In this document: one piece after another, positions 11,158 to 24,100 of the stretch | Position numbering within the stretch: position 1 is the stretch's first letter | Layout of the letters: every line of letters starts with the position of its first letter | Source of the DNA: Saccharina japonica | Taxonomy: Eukaryota; Sar; Phaeophyceae; Laminariales; Laminariaceae | Reading direction: 5' to 3' | DNA length: 64,000 nt | NCBI GenBank assembly: GCA_008828725.1 | Contig: MEHQ01000646.1 | Coordinates: forward strand, 570,960-634,959 | Program-made: the position numbers and the translations under genes | Notes under the pieces: model-generated | Seen by the model: the letters and a program-made list of their open reading frames with translations, nothing else | Database searches by the model: none | What the model was told of the DNA's origin: nothing

Positions 11158-12381
11158 AAAACGTACCGAAAAATACCACGGGTGCTTCCAAGTTATAGTA
11201 AAACCCAAACCAGATGGTCACATCCAATAAAAATTATTGATGGAACCACTCAGTTCCAGACATTTATCTTCAAAACCCGACTGCCAATATTTGAATATAG
11301 ATAGAAATACACCCGAATCAAAACCGAATATATACGAATTTCAAATTCAAGTACCAGGTACAATTTTGATTCATAATCAGGCCCTAAACCAGAGTATAAG
11401 CGGCCATATCTACATTCTCCTCGTATGGTTGGGTGGGTCGCGGTGAGTTCATACAACGGAGTTCTTGGCGGGACGAACAGATGGAACCTACACTATGTTC
11501 GGTATGAGTGTTGTTGTATGAGTATGTGTATGGTGCCCATCCTCAGTCCGAGAATGGTTGGCAACGAAAAGGACCAGGGATGAACAAGCACCTGTTGGAT
11601 AACCATCGTCACATAGAGTACACGAGCATACTCAACACGGACAATTGTTTGGGAGATGCATCATAGGCAACACGCGTAAGATCGTGTTCGTTGGGAATCC
11701 AAACCACACTCTTGCAACAATGCAAAGACTGACGCGTGGTGCACATCGTAGGGAAAAGACGCTCAAGAGTAGCGACGGATGTGTAGACTGGACGCATCGA
11801 TTGCTTGTGATGCGAGGTATGCCTATTGGATGGTGTGATGAAGTGCAGCCGTAATATAACACCACTATGGCCCTAAACATAAGGACCACTTCGATCAACG
11901 TTTGGAGTACTAACGGTTCTTATACTCCGAGTCAGAGTGGTATTACAGAAGGTGAGGATTGGTTTCGATACGATCATCCAATTTGTTTTGCAGTAACCAC
12001 AGGAAATTCACATGCCCTGTCTCAGTGTGTCGTAATTCCGATCTTCAATCCTACAAACAAAGTGTACACTCCGGACTTGGTTCATGCGGTGTTAAGTATT
12101 GCTATTCGAATAGGGCTCGGTACACACTCAGTGTTAGCCAAGTGTTAGCAGAGATTATTGTGTTTCTACATTTGGAGTAACCTTCGAGAGGTACTGAAGG
12201 AAACAAAAATCATTTTTGAAAAATACGTGTATGCCGAGCTCGACCTACGCAATACCAGGTATAAGGGGCATAGGTAGGCGAAAAAATGTTACGTTCACCG
12301 AATTTGTTTCGCTACCAGATGGCTCCGGCACATTTTGCAGCACGAGAAACGCTGTAAAGGCGGATGCTATACGAAGTATAT

Positions 12382-12382
<1 letters not shown>
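11158..12382. other. No gene recognised
   Basis: Open frames are below 95 codons, overlap on both strands and carry no known motif. Confidence 0.6.

Positions 12383-12449
<67 letters not shown>
12383..12449 (+). repeat. (TTG)22 microsatellite
   Basis: An uninterrupted TTG/GTT run of ~67 bp. It directly abuts the end of the dispersed repeat at 12450-12840 and reads as that repeat's (CAA)n tail on the minus strand. Confidence 0.95.
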
Positions 12450-12840
12450 CTTCACATTAAACCCGTTCTTTCTACTCAACCACATCAGTACACCCAGTGC
12501 CTGTCCTGATTCCCAATCCTAGAGAGATACAAATTCTGTGGTCACAGACTGTGAAACAGAGAAAAACCAAAACAAAATAAACGCAAATTAATGGGTAAAG
12601 CAAGTGAGATGCGTAACGTACCGGGTACGAGAACACAGCGACACGAGCCGAACCAAACAATACGAACAAAACATACAAAATAAAAAACAAGATCTGAAAT
12701 GAAACATAATACAAATGACGCAGGGAGACAGAAGCGCCCCTAGACGAAAAGCACACGTGCCCAAGAGGAACAGATAACTGCTGCACGAGCGAGGCAACAC
12801 GAAAAAAGAGAGAGATACCGGCATAGGGTGGAAACAAAGG
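12450..12840 (-). repeat. Dispersed SINE/LINE-end-like repeat, copy 1
   Basis: On the minus strand this ~390-bp unit matches 33069-33470 (+) at roughly 75%. Shared blocks include CTCTTGGGCACGT, TAGGGGCGCTTCTGTCTCCC, ACTTGCTTTACCCATT and CTGGGTGTACTGA. It ends in TTTAATGTGAAG and runs into (CAA)n. A dispersed unit with a simple-repeat tail suggests a non-LTR retroposon, but no RNA polymerase III boxes or reverse transcriptase were seen. The hydrophobic open frames in both copies (12472-12912, 32894-33337) result from the T-rich sequence. Confidence 0.7.
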
Positions 12841-13372
12841 GAGAAACATATATACATGTGTATATATGCGTATATATGAATCAGATGGACTTGTTTTGGA
12901 TATCGGCCACATTTTCTCTTACGGCCGAAGGTATTTTCTCGCGCTCTCGTTCAGGGGGCAACGGCCGAGGTTAGTGGCGGGTGCTCTGAGCGAAAAAAGT
13001 GCCGATAGCTGTGGCATGAAGCAGCCGGGTTGGTTTCCGCCGAGCTAGAGCTTGACAGGGCAATACAAACCCCCGTAATTCCAGGTTTCTTTCTGCCCTG
13101 CTGCTGATGTATCATGTCCGAGTTCACCGTCCATGGAACTCTCTACTACCTGTTATGCAGCCACAGAATGACAACAGTCGTACATCAAGCGCTTCTTCCT
13201 GTTGTGACGGCTACGGACGGTGCACATGTGTGTCTGCGTGTGTGCCGTGTTTCCTGTCCACCTAGCTAGGAAGTAGGAACGAACACGTATTATAATCAAT
13301 CTCAGCAGGGCAGGAGAACGATGATTCGAACGCATACTTGCTCCGAATTCCCTAAGCAACCGCGCAGCTACT
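12841..13372. other. No gene recognised
   Basis: Short AT-rich tract with TATA repeats at ~12850, otherwise unremarkable. Confidence 0.5.
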
Positions 13373-13826
13373 AAGTGGCGATTTTCCTAATTGACAACTG
13401 CCTCTCCGATGAGAATGTAAATCGAATATATTTGGGTTTGTAAGGTTTAGAGATGTACTTCCCTCACAGTCAAAATTTACACTGTAAACTATTGTCATTT
13501 GTGACGGTCGTCGATGACAAGAAAAAAAAATCAGCATCTGCATCGGCAGTCTCAAGATATCAAAGATCCAAGAAAAACGGAACTTTTGGGTGAGGTGCCT
13601 CGCCCCTAAACACCAACTAACTCCCTTCTATCCTCTGTCTCACTACCTGTCAAGGCTGATTTCAATTTATTTTTTGTGGATGATAGCTACCATCGATGAA
13701 CATCTATTCAAGGTTACGTTTTGATTGTGAGCAGAATACAACTACTCTTGAACAACAACAACAACAACTAAAATCGATTATCACTTTCACCGGAAAGGCA
13801 ATTCTCAATTAGGAAAATCGACTGTT
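13373..13826 (-). mobile_element. MITE, 4-bp target duplication family, copy 1
   Basis: A 454-bp element with inverted ends (AAGTGGCGATTTTCCTAATTG against AACAGTCGATTTTCCTAATTG). It is flanked by TACT at 13369-13372 and 13827-13830. It is the diverged, oppositely oriented relative of 26703-27147. There is no coding capacity. A 4-bp duplication does not fit hAT, Mutator or Tc1/mariner; the superfamily is unassigned. Confidence 0.85.
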
Positions 13827-14526
13827 TACTGTACACACTACCACTACACTGGCGGTGCAGAAGTACCTAGCTCTTGACATTCATGCAGGCCTTTGTGGCA
13901 GCCACGGTGTCTTTGCGTTGGTATGTTTGTGATCTGCACTAATGTTATTAACATTATGTCCGCGTACAATTTCATTTCCAAGCGCACACAAGTCGTCAAA
14001 CATGATCCTGTTACACAGGAGTAACATATCATACAGACAGGACACGGAGGCATGCCTTGTGAAAGCAGAATAGGGACGCCTGATGGCGTTGAAGCTCCCG
14101 CTTTTCAACTTGCAACACCCCCGGAATTCCAAGCCAGCAACACCCGCAACGGGAACCTTGTAATAGAAGACACTAGAAGACACTACGTTATGTTTTTGTT
14201 GATATTCTGTGCCTCGAAGGTTGGAATCTAGCTACGCCCTACCGTGAATGTCTTCAATGACATAGTAGCATGGCGAGTCATACTTAGGGAGGGTGCATCG
14301 TACGCTTAGGGTTAGGGTAAATGTGTCCTACGGGGGTCGGGGTTTGCAAGATAATGCTTAGCTGCTCTCGTATTCGAGGGGTTTTCTTTCGCCATCAACA
14401 CCGCCGAGCGTGACGCATACATGCACGCATGTTGTACGTGTTGCAAGCGGTCAAATGCAAAGTGATCAACCGTCGGCCAGGCGGTCTCTTGACTGTTAGT
14501 TTCCCTCTTATCTGCATCTGATATAC

Positions 14527-17500
14527 ATTATTTTCCCCCTTTCGCTAAATTAATTAAATAAAATATAATCCACACTATAATTGAAATATATTCCACACTA
14601 CAACAGTAATATACTCAAACACATACTACCTGGTATATAATCTACCAGTATCGTTAGTGGTCACTATCCAATAGTCAGAGTAGAGCCTGGTATTGTAAAA
14701 GCCTATACGTACGCAATGCAAAACCCAGGCTAGTCGGTATCTTATATTATATACCAGATATACAGCAGAGTGTGTCATTATACTTGGTTGGTGCAGACGC
14801 CTGCTACGATAGAGGTGCACCATGGTTTCTCGGGGCTCCTAACGTAAGGAGCTCCACACATCGCCGGAAAATAGGTTTTGCAGGAAAATAAACTTTTAAT
14901 ACTAGACTACCCGATGAACGGTTCCATGACCTGAGTCTATTACAACACGATGAGAGATATTACAACACAATGAAAGTCCGACGAATTCGGGTTAAGGAGC
15001 CCGATCATTAAAAAAACATTTTAGACAAAAAAAGGTATACCTCTACCTCTATCGTAGAACGCGTCTGCTTATTAAGCTTAGTAATGCTACCCTAGGTTAG
15101 GAACATGCTGTAGTAGCATATATATGTTGCGTCATTTTGTTTCAATCCACACAAACTCGACTATTTGTATCCGCCCCTTATCAGCACAGCAGCACTGCCT
15201 GCTGTGTATCGTTTGCCTCGAAGGTGATAACAAATCAACGTCTTGGATTAGCATGGATTAGTAAATAAACCGACCTTGTATCGTAGGCTACGAAGGCTTT
15301 GGTGAATGTGCCAAACGGGGGCCGGGTTTCGCAGCTTTAAAAAAAATTGCTTCCGCAGGGAAAAAAACAAGTTAATCATAATAACGGGTTGCAAAATAAG
15401 CTGTCACCAAATAGCCGGATTGCGTCAATGGCATAGTAGTCGTCGTAGTATGAGCCCCCTGTACGAATATTAAATTCGTTAGCTAGGATCTTCATAGGGC
15501 CAGGCTGCTCACTTCCCGCATTGCTTTGCGAGCTAGGAAGCACTTCCTGGTGGGATCAAGGTACGGGCGTAGACAAAACCCAACCCCCAACCCTAACACT
15601 CACTATTATTCTATTATTGCGCTGGTATCATATGAACCCCGCGAAATGATGTATACCTTGTTCTTGAAGTACCACTACTTGTCGTACCCAACAGTACATT
15701 ATAACACATATATACCAGCCGGGTTGTTTGAACTCAGGATATTGATTGGCTGGGTTGTGTCGTCAACAACGTTTTTAGTGGTACAGTAGTGTACAGTGTA
15801 CAGTATCAAGACCTCGAGATGTTTTCCCCAAAATCTTGCGTGGCGACTATTACTACTAATATACTATGCTATTTGCCCGGTTGCTTGCGAACGGTCCGGG
15901 GGCGTGCGACTATCTTGTGTTGTTGCCGTTGTTGCTACGTAGGGTTCACATGTTTGGATCGGGCGGGTGCGTTTTGTTCGGGTTATTCGCATCTCCCAAT
16001 TTTTGTCATTGGCCAGATATACTGTAATCGTATATTACACACTCCAACTTGTCAACAGTAGTGTATTGGTATTGGTCTCGGTACTGCTTGCCGCACAGGG
16101 CGGAAATTCACGTCTGTGCTCCCCCATTCCTCAGTCGACCACAGCTTCTCCTGACCACCCTCTCTTGCCAGCGCTCGGCACACATCTTGGTCACCCACCA
16201 GCCAGCTACACAGGCTCAAACATCAGAACAACCAACCTCAAGCCTCCATGACGTTGATCGTTCTACGTAAATCCGTGACCGGGAGAGTACGACGACGACT
16301 CGGCATCATGTCTTCGTCACTCCGTCGAGATGTTGAGCGGACTTCTGTATCCTTTTGACTTTGGGCATATACCGCATGACTCGCGAGATATCACCGAGCC
16401 CTACGGTATATATAATATAGAGTGCATTTGCCGGTGCGATTTCCTCCTGAAACCAGGCGGGCAGACGCAGCGGAAGCGATGGTTTCCGAAGGTCTCATTG
16501 AGATATTCCATAGATGCATCGCCCTTTCCCTGTTGTCGATAGAACCAGCTCGGATATTGAACGAGGGGGGGCGAGTCAGGACAAACACGCACAAAACAGA
16601 ACGCTAGAACAAACACTGTTTTGTGCGTGTTTGTCCTGACTCGCCGGATAGACAAAGGTTCAAGTGTATCGCCACTTGGTACATTACTTGGTTGTGGGGA
16701 AAACTCAGTTTTAGATGTACATGTAAGGACCGTTGTTTTTTTCGTATGGTAACCCAAAAGTCTTATGGTCCCGGCCAGAGGGATACTAATTTCCAACCCA
16801 ATCCAGCTCCGACCCTTTCGTACGCCCCTTTACCCTCAACAAGTCCAATGGCGCCAAGTGCCCCTCGAAATGCATATGTCAAACTATTGTAAGTTAATCC
16901 ACACAAGAGCTAGAGTAATTAATTAATTAATTCCATCCACCCCACCCCTATTTGTTCTGTGCTACTAATACTACATATACTGCTGTAGTACGTGCGTCTT
17001 TGTTGCGCCACACCGGTCAGAATGAAATGGGAATACATGTACATTGTGTGCTATACCAAATGTCGTACGCGTTAGGTAGGTGTGTTTCCGCAGTGATGTC
17101 CACTGCCAGGTGTATATTCGGGTATGTTTTGGGTTAAGTATGTATTTGTCAAGACCAATTCTGGCGTGCACAACGAGTACATATACTTGTATACGTGTTG
17201 CAAGCTGTCGACACTGTTGTAATATCCTTGTCCAGATTGTTTGTTGTATACAGCAGTAGTACTGGACACCTGAAATATAGGAAACTGGAAATCTGGTCGA
17301 GGCCGGATTTCTTATTTGAGAGAGGATGCTTTCTACACTAATTTCAAGATAACGACTCCCGAACTTCTTATTTTCAGGTTACTAGCGCATTACATGGGCA
17401 TACTCGTACTACGTTGACCTGTTGGTACCGCTGTATGCATTATTATTACAGCAGTATTACCATTGCTTGATCGGATTTCTTGCTGCATATGCGCTCTTGT

Positions 17501-17876
17501 TGTATACGAGTATTATTAATAGCTTCGTCACGACACTGGTTGGTGATTGTCGGTTTTGCGAAATCAGGGGAATTAAGAGGCAGGCCCCTTCGGGCAACAA
17601 CTATATATATATTAAGGGGCCGCTTCGGTATTAAAACAAAGAGTACTTGATTGTTGAAAAATGAAAATTATACCAGAAAAGGTATTGCAACTGAAAAACA
17701 AAAAACGATTTGTGTTTCATTTGCTCATATATTTTTTGGCCGAAGGGGCCCCTTCATTTAGCTAGTATGGAACACAGTGATACCAGGTACCAGGTACATG
17801 GTAATAATGAGTCACATATAGTAGGTAAGTGTGTAAATAATTGTGATAATTAATTTAGCGAAAGAGGGAAAATAAT
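14527..17876. repeat. 29-bp inverted-repeat pair 3.3 kb apart
   Basis: 14527-14555 (ATTATTTTCCCCCTTTCGCT followed by AAATTAATT) recurs as its reverse complement at 17848-17876 with one mismatch. A third, partial copy lies at 19882-19906. The pair could be the ends of a 3.35-kb DNA element, but no transposase frame was found between them and the flanks are too AT-rich to prove a target duplication. The interval has no recognisable gene; open frames reach at most 131 codons. Confidence 0.45.
16570..16645. repeat. Perfect 30-bp stem-loop
   Basis: GGCGAGTCAGGACAAACACG...CAG at 16570-16599 is followed after 16 bases by its exact reverse complement at 16616-16645. The arms are unmutated, unlike most surrounding repeats. 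Confidence 0.95.
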
Positions 17877-18120
17877 ATATATAAAAGCACTGCAAAACAA
17901 AACCGTTTTTTTCAGTTCCAATCCTATTCCTGGCACGTACAATTTCATTGCTTCCTTTTCATGACTCTCTGCGGAAAACAAGATTTGTCCAGTTTTAATG
18001 CTCAGACCTACTGCCTATGATAACTATTAGAGAGCGTAGATTACGGACATCCCTTTATTCTCAGGCGCCAGACATCCCTAACCCGACGCCGTTTTTATCA
18101 CGAAACATGTCGTACTTTTA
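17612..18120 (+). repeat. Diverged copy of the GGGGCCCCTTCGG repeat
   Basis: It starts TTAAGGGGCCGCTTCGG and continues AGAGTACTTGA. After an AT-rich middle it shows GGAAAACAAGATTTGTCCAG, TTTTAATGCTCAGACCT and CACGAAACATG. The same succession occurs at 59008-59300 and 59364-59640, so it is a dispersed repeat at two distant places in the window. No coding sequence is recognised. Confidence 0.65.
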
Positions 18121-21100
18121 ACCCCCCTTGCCAGTGCTTGGATCAACCCCCTCAGCCCGCCACAGTTATAGCCTCAGCCAACAGCTCAACAACTAACTCC
18201 CTTCCCGTGAATGCCATCGCAAGCCACTACCAAGTTCAACGTCCCACCACCCAGTTATCATCGCGATCAGGAACGAGGGTATGACGATAGCATTCGCAAT
18301 CCGTGAATCATTTGCCGTAACTTACTTTTGGTGGTGTTGTGATGACAAAATGGGACTAAATGTTGTCAACATGGCACCGAATGGCACGCAAGGTAACACA
18401 CTCTCCGGGGCGGGAATTGGCGGCATTGTGCCCTAGCACACCGGGTGCACACACACGCAACAACACCAATGTATGTGACTACGGGAGATATATCTACGTA
18501 CTGTATCACTCACTCGTTATTCACACTCTCTTCCTGTCGGCGATATAATCGACTTGAACCTACATGCATGGAGTGTCGACCGAGCGGGGGTAATCTACGT
18601 TATACACTCTTCTTTTAGTAGTGTGTATGTGTGTGTATACACTTCTGGGTGCGTCCGAGGCAGAACACGTGTTGTATAAGTGTGTGGGGGGTACGTATAC
18701 CACGCTGGAGTTGAGTATAATGGCCATTGATTGGTCTATTGAGATTGGTACAAAGTAGTCGTATTGTTACGTTTGTGTCGATCACCACCTACTCCATATT
18801 ATATTTGATAATCGTGCAACACCTCATATCGTCTCTAGAAAACATGATTTTTTGTACATCCCTTCTGACTCAGGACTACGTACTGTATAACAGTAGTAGT
18901 TAATACATAAAACGACGTGGGCGACAATGACAACCTACATACCTACTGTACCTTTATGTATTTGGTTTACAGAATGTTGGGGTGAACGTAAGCCCCTCGG
19001 ATTGAAATATTTTCCTCGTAGGGTTCCTGATCTGGTTCTAGACATGTGACGCTTTCTATGCACGCCGTGTTTCACACTTGCACCAGGTCGCCATAGGTGT
19101 CTTACAAATGACAGAAGAAAGTGTACACTTAATATCTATACTTCATATGTGTGTAAAAAACCGTTAGCTGGTCGGGCGATCTCCTTGGCCGATACGTCGT
19201 ACCCTGAACACCATTTAACCCAAACTCTGTACACTGCTGTACCCTTAGCCGTTCGTTGGTACCGATTTACCGGGCTTTAGTGACATTCTAAATCCTACCA
19301 CGTACGTACTTGATACACGGGCGTAAACCTATGCCTGCGCATCATTTGCTTAGTAACAACATCTTGTTCCGTCAGGCCCCAGGTAAAGGCTTTCGCCACA
19401 GGCAGGCGATGGTTCTCTAATGAGGCCAACGGCATCGTGCAGACAGAAGACTCGTCAACGTCTGTGACGATAATTTCTTACCGCTGGAAGTGTGAAGGTA
19501 TGTAAGCGAGGAAAGCCCCAGCAGAACGTACGCGAAGCGCATGGTTTCGTATCAGCTTCTACAGGAGTACACCTGCAGCCCACACGAAGGGAGAGGGGAC
19601 ACGCGCCACACGAGATGGAAGGGGTGGGGTTGGCGAAGTGGCACATTCAGAGGAATAGTTCGCGACTACGTGTATGCCGAAGGCTTTTTTTTTGTCTCGG
19701 GATCAAGTAATAAGCACGACATGCCAAACTCGATTTTTCGACACTATTCGTGACGATCCCTCCGCCCTTTTAAACAGGCACCGCACAGAAACAAACAACA
19801 TTCTTATATTTCCAATAAATAAAAGTTATCCGTCCCCGAAACCGGAGTGCAGTCGAAAATAAAGGAATTAAGGCGGTGCATATTATTTTCCCTCTTTCGC
19901 AAAATTGTTTATGTACCTACAGTAGTACCTGGTATATTTTATTATATCATATTATTATGCTCGCCAACCATTTGATCAAGTCATCGGACTCTATCAAGTG
20001 ATTACTCTTCTATTTTATTTCTAATATCGATACTACGTAACAATTTAATCTAAAGGGGTGGTCTGATTGGAGTATATCCCTCATAAGGTGTTTAATTACT
20101 TTCTCCGTATTTCTTGGTACGGGTTCGGGAAATCGAAAACAAAATATCAATTACTCTAAAGTCGATGGAACCTTGCTGCCGCGGGCCTACAGCGCGAAAA
20201 CCAACAAGCACATATATATATACGCCAAAATTCTCAAAAACATGGACGCGGTAACAACAACTTTGCCCACGGGAGTTTTGTGTTCTTCGAATTTGGTAGC
20301 AATTCCAGAAAGACAAGCGCATTAGGCATGCTAATCGCTGGCGCGACATTCATGTTCATGATGTGCGTACGGAGTTACGGCGCGTCCAAAACCAGACGAT
20401 GTGTTGGCTTTCACAGCCATTTCGGCCCTATTATAGTATGTCCGGTACGAGGGTAGCCATTGGAGCAGCACCACCGTTACGTTTACGGTATTTATTGTGA
20501 CGTTTCTTGTTTTTTGGTAGAATCACAGACTTTCATAAAATCTGTGGTATTCGTGTGTGAGTTTAGGCCCCCTGACCTGACGTCGGTCAGGTAGCCGGCT
20601 GGGAACCGAGGGGATTTCTAACGTTTATGGGATGTTTGTGTGCTGCTTTTTTCGAGTGAGCGGACGCTGGAAAAGTCGTAATATTGTAGCTGACGGGCAA
20701 AAACTTGCGCCTGCGGGAGTCATAGGAGTTTTGGTGTCCGCATGGGTGGAGAACTCGATGCTCGCATTGTGGCTCCCATTTGTCGTACTGGAGAGCGGCG
20801 CAATACAGTAATATCACAGAGAACGCGGGAAGGGTAACAGCACGAGTGGTCTCCCGGAACAACGGCGAGGTAGTCACTGACGGCGTTCAGGGCATACCTT
20901 AGGATACCTATTTCACACCACCTCCTAGAATTACATCGCTCGAAATACAGGTATGAACTAATCGATGTGAGGTACTACAGGGTTAACCATATTGGAGAAA
21001 CTCTTTTTTCTGGTATTACTACGTACCATAATCGGTGTATATTATTTATGAGAATCACACAAAATATGAAGCGCCCATAATAAATACAAGTATGAATATC

Positions 21101-24100
21101 AAATGCGCTTTGGCCCACTCATCGATTTGATGATAGGTTAGACGGCCTGTATGGTAGCACAAGGACATGGTGCTCTCCTCAATTCAATGCCGGTGTCATT
21201 GAAGCCCTTGGGGCGGGCGTAGTGTCCTCCGATCCGACGGCAAGGACTGACTCTCCGAACGGCGAAAACACTGCAAGTCGGTTGTCCGGCTGCATGCACC
21301 AGGAAATCTAATAGGGCCAGAGGCAGGCTGAACTCCCCCTATAAAGTTGTCAGTACAAACAAAAAACTAGAAGGCCTGGAAGTGCAAGTAGCACTTGGGA
21401 GTGTAAATACCCGAGGTAGGCATAGCACACCAAAGGCAAACCACACCACGAGACACTTGACCCCTTGAACCACTGGAGCCTTCCAACGGACACCTTCTGT
21501 GTACGTTGAGAAAACAATCAACCAATTTCCAACGAAATAATGACTATTATTCTCTAACCAACCACACATCATATATAAAAACGAGAATACCCATATACCA
21601 AATCCGTAGATGACATATATATAAGCGTAGATGACAATGATGCACGTTAACCTTATACCTTATATCTTATATCGATTATATCATTTCCTCGGGCTGCACT
21701 GAATCTGTTGACTATGCATATAACCAACCAGCACCACCAATTAATCTGGCAAATGATATCCCATTCGGTTGGATCCCTTGATATTGCAATGCTCTCGGAA
21801 GGGGGGGTAATACGATGGTACAAGTCTTCAACATACCTTTTCTCATCGATTGGCCAGGGTGTGATATTCCGATGATTCTATATGCAGGGGGGGTCAATGA
21901 ACTTAACGATTACTAAGTACTAAGTATTGACTTGAGTCATGAATAGCGTAAAGTCATACCTGGTAGTTTGTTTATTAGTAGTAGACAGCGACGATATAGC
22001 GACGACTTCAATTGTCAATTACTTATTTTTTTCCATCGAACGAAATGTTTGGATCGGACGTAAGGTTAAAACAAATCTCGCACCTGGTTTGGCCCCCGAG
22101 TAAGCAGTACCGAAGATGGGCCTCAATGGGTCCGTCTCAAGTTATACTCGTACCCCATACTCCATGGCATCGAATATGTTGCATCTATGTATTGTTTACT
22201 GCTGTGAGGTATGAGTTAATCTTCCACTCCAGAAAAACCCTCCATTTATCCGACTATCATTTATCCGACTATCATTCAGGCTCGGGTCTCTTCCATATAC
22301 ATATACGTCAATTCAGAACACCAGTTGCAAACACGACGGGGGTTCGTGGCTCCCCGGTAATATTGGAGAAAATAGGTGATACACTCTGTGCACAAGACCA
22401 AAGGAGCTAGCTCCACCCCTGAGATATGCAAAACCATTTAATTACCCATTTATTGGTCAGCGTAGTAATGTCATTTGTCTCGTACACATCATCAATGCCC
22501 CTAAAAACATACTAAGAAGAACCCTAACAATAGGTCGGAAGCTCTGCGCTGCAAGTCCACTAGCAAAATTGAACAGCAGTCACCGAAAGCCTCTGGATCA
22601 GAAATTCCGACCATATGTGCGAACTGCCTTAGTCGTCGAGATAGCCGCACCGATATTAGCGTTAACCAAAACTCGAAATGGCTCCTCACGTTCAGGTCCA
22701 AAATCAGAGGGGGCCCAGGAATTTAGGTCGCCCTTCTGCTGGGCGACGAAGACTTGGGGGCGACTGGAGCTAGCGAGGTGTAATGGCTCCCGGACATACT
22801 AAACACCAGCAGGGCCGGGGTAAGTCGGGGTCAGGATTGTAAACGTTCAACGGATATCACCACAGCCTGCCACAGCTGCCAAATTAACGGTAAAACATGT
22901 TATTCATTATTTGAAGGACTATGCCCAATCTGGGTGACAACGACGTTCGACGTCGCGGCGTGGTGTGGGGTAAGCATCGGCGGTCGCAAAAACACACTCG
23001 AGTACATCGCCTGGCCTGATCCAAAACTCATAACTACTGCCAGCACCGGAAACATTAGTATGTCGCCTGGGACTGCCTGGGACGTATACCCGCCCCAAAG
23101 GGCGCTCGAACACTTTTCTGCGAGGTGCACTGCTGTGGTTCGAGAAACACACGGAGCCGCCAACAGAGAACACAGGTTGGCGTACAACACATGACCTACA
23201 GTACGACGGAATGTATACTCGCCGGTGGGTTCGAGTAAAATAAGATCACGGTAGGTACTACCCGAGACGTTGTCTTTGTTACTTGTTCTGTGTAAAACAC
23301 ATGACATAATACTACTATCCAACCACGACTGTACAACGTTTACTACAGGACTATTGTACTTACTTCTACCCGATGTCACACAGTATGACTAGCAGTAACA
23401 GTATGCAGGCTGACCACTGCCATTCATTGACTCACGTGGCTTGGCTAACTCGGACGTGTTGTGGTGTTTGTTGTGGGAGAGGGGCCTGGGGCGACGTAAT
23501 TCAGAAACGGCGAACACGCCTGCCAAGTATTTATGGGGGGGGGGGCACCACATTACAATAGTTGTTTGTTTTTATATTTGGCAGCTGCCCAAAACACAAG
23601 GAAGCCATATAAATTGCTATTAATAGCTGGGTTAGAGCTGGTGGTGTTCTCCATACAAGTCTACTCTGTGCCATGATTGATGAGTCATCAATATTGAGGA
23701 CATGTGAAATTGGACAATAATAGGACTCCAGTAGTATTATAAAATAACAATTGCTCGGAATCCTGAATGATTTTGCGCAGTGTAAGCCATTTAATCGAAC
23801 CTAAGCCAGACGTAGAAACGTAGAAACCCTTCAAGGGCGTCGTGAACTTTCGATGTTTTGCCGTGCTTGGCTGAATTTGCACGGATGGTGTTCTCTTTGG
23901 TATAATGTTCTATGTAGCTATGATTTGTGATTTGTGAATGGAGGACGGTTTGAGCTTGAACAACTAATTATCGGACTGCTGAAGGGTTTTAGGAATTGTG
24001 AACCATTCAACTAACCCAACCAACTCCCGAAGTAGCAAGTGATTACGGATGTCGCAGTTTTATGTTTGGCCGCCCTTCACAGTAGGCGACTAGAGGTGGC

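Noticed and set aside
12472-12912. 146-codon hydrophobic frame resembling a small membrane protein
   Set aside because: It lies in a dispersed repeat whose other copy (32894-33337) gives a similar hydrophobic frame with different frame and end; T-rich DNA explains the hydrophobicity.
13844-14053. YADI in a short minus frame, considered as a reverse-transcriptase YxDD motif
   Set aside because: The second Asp is absent and no other polymerase block is nearby. No retrovirus-like, LTR or Polinton-type element was recognised anywhere in the window.
22900-23379. 159-codon minus frame, with another open minus frame and an open plus frame in the same patch
   Set aside because: Tested against the Pmp-type and Cys-rich families; no convincing motif or splice pattern in any frame.
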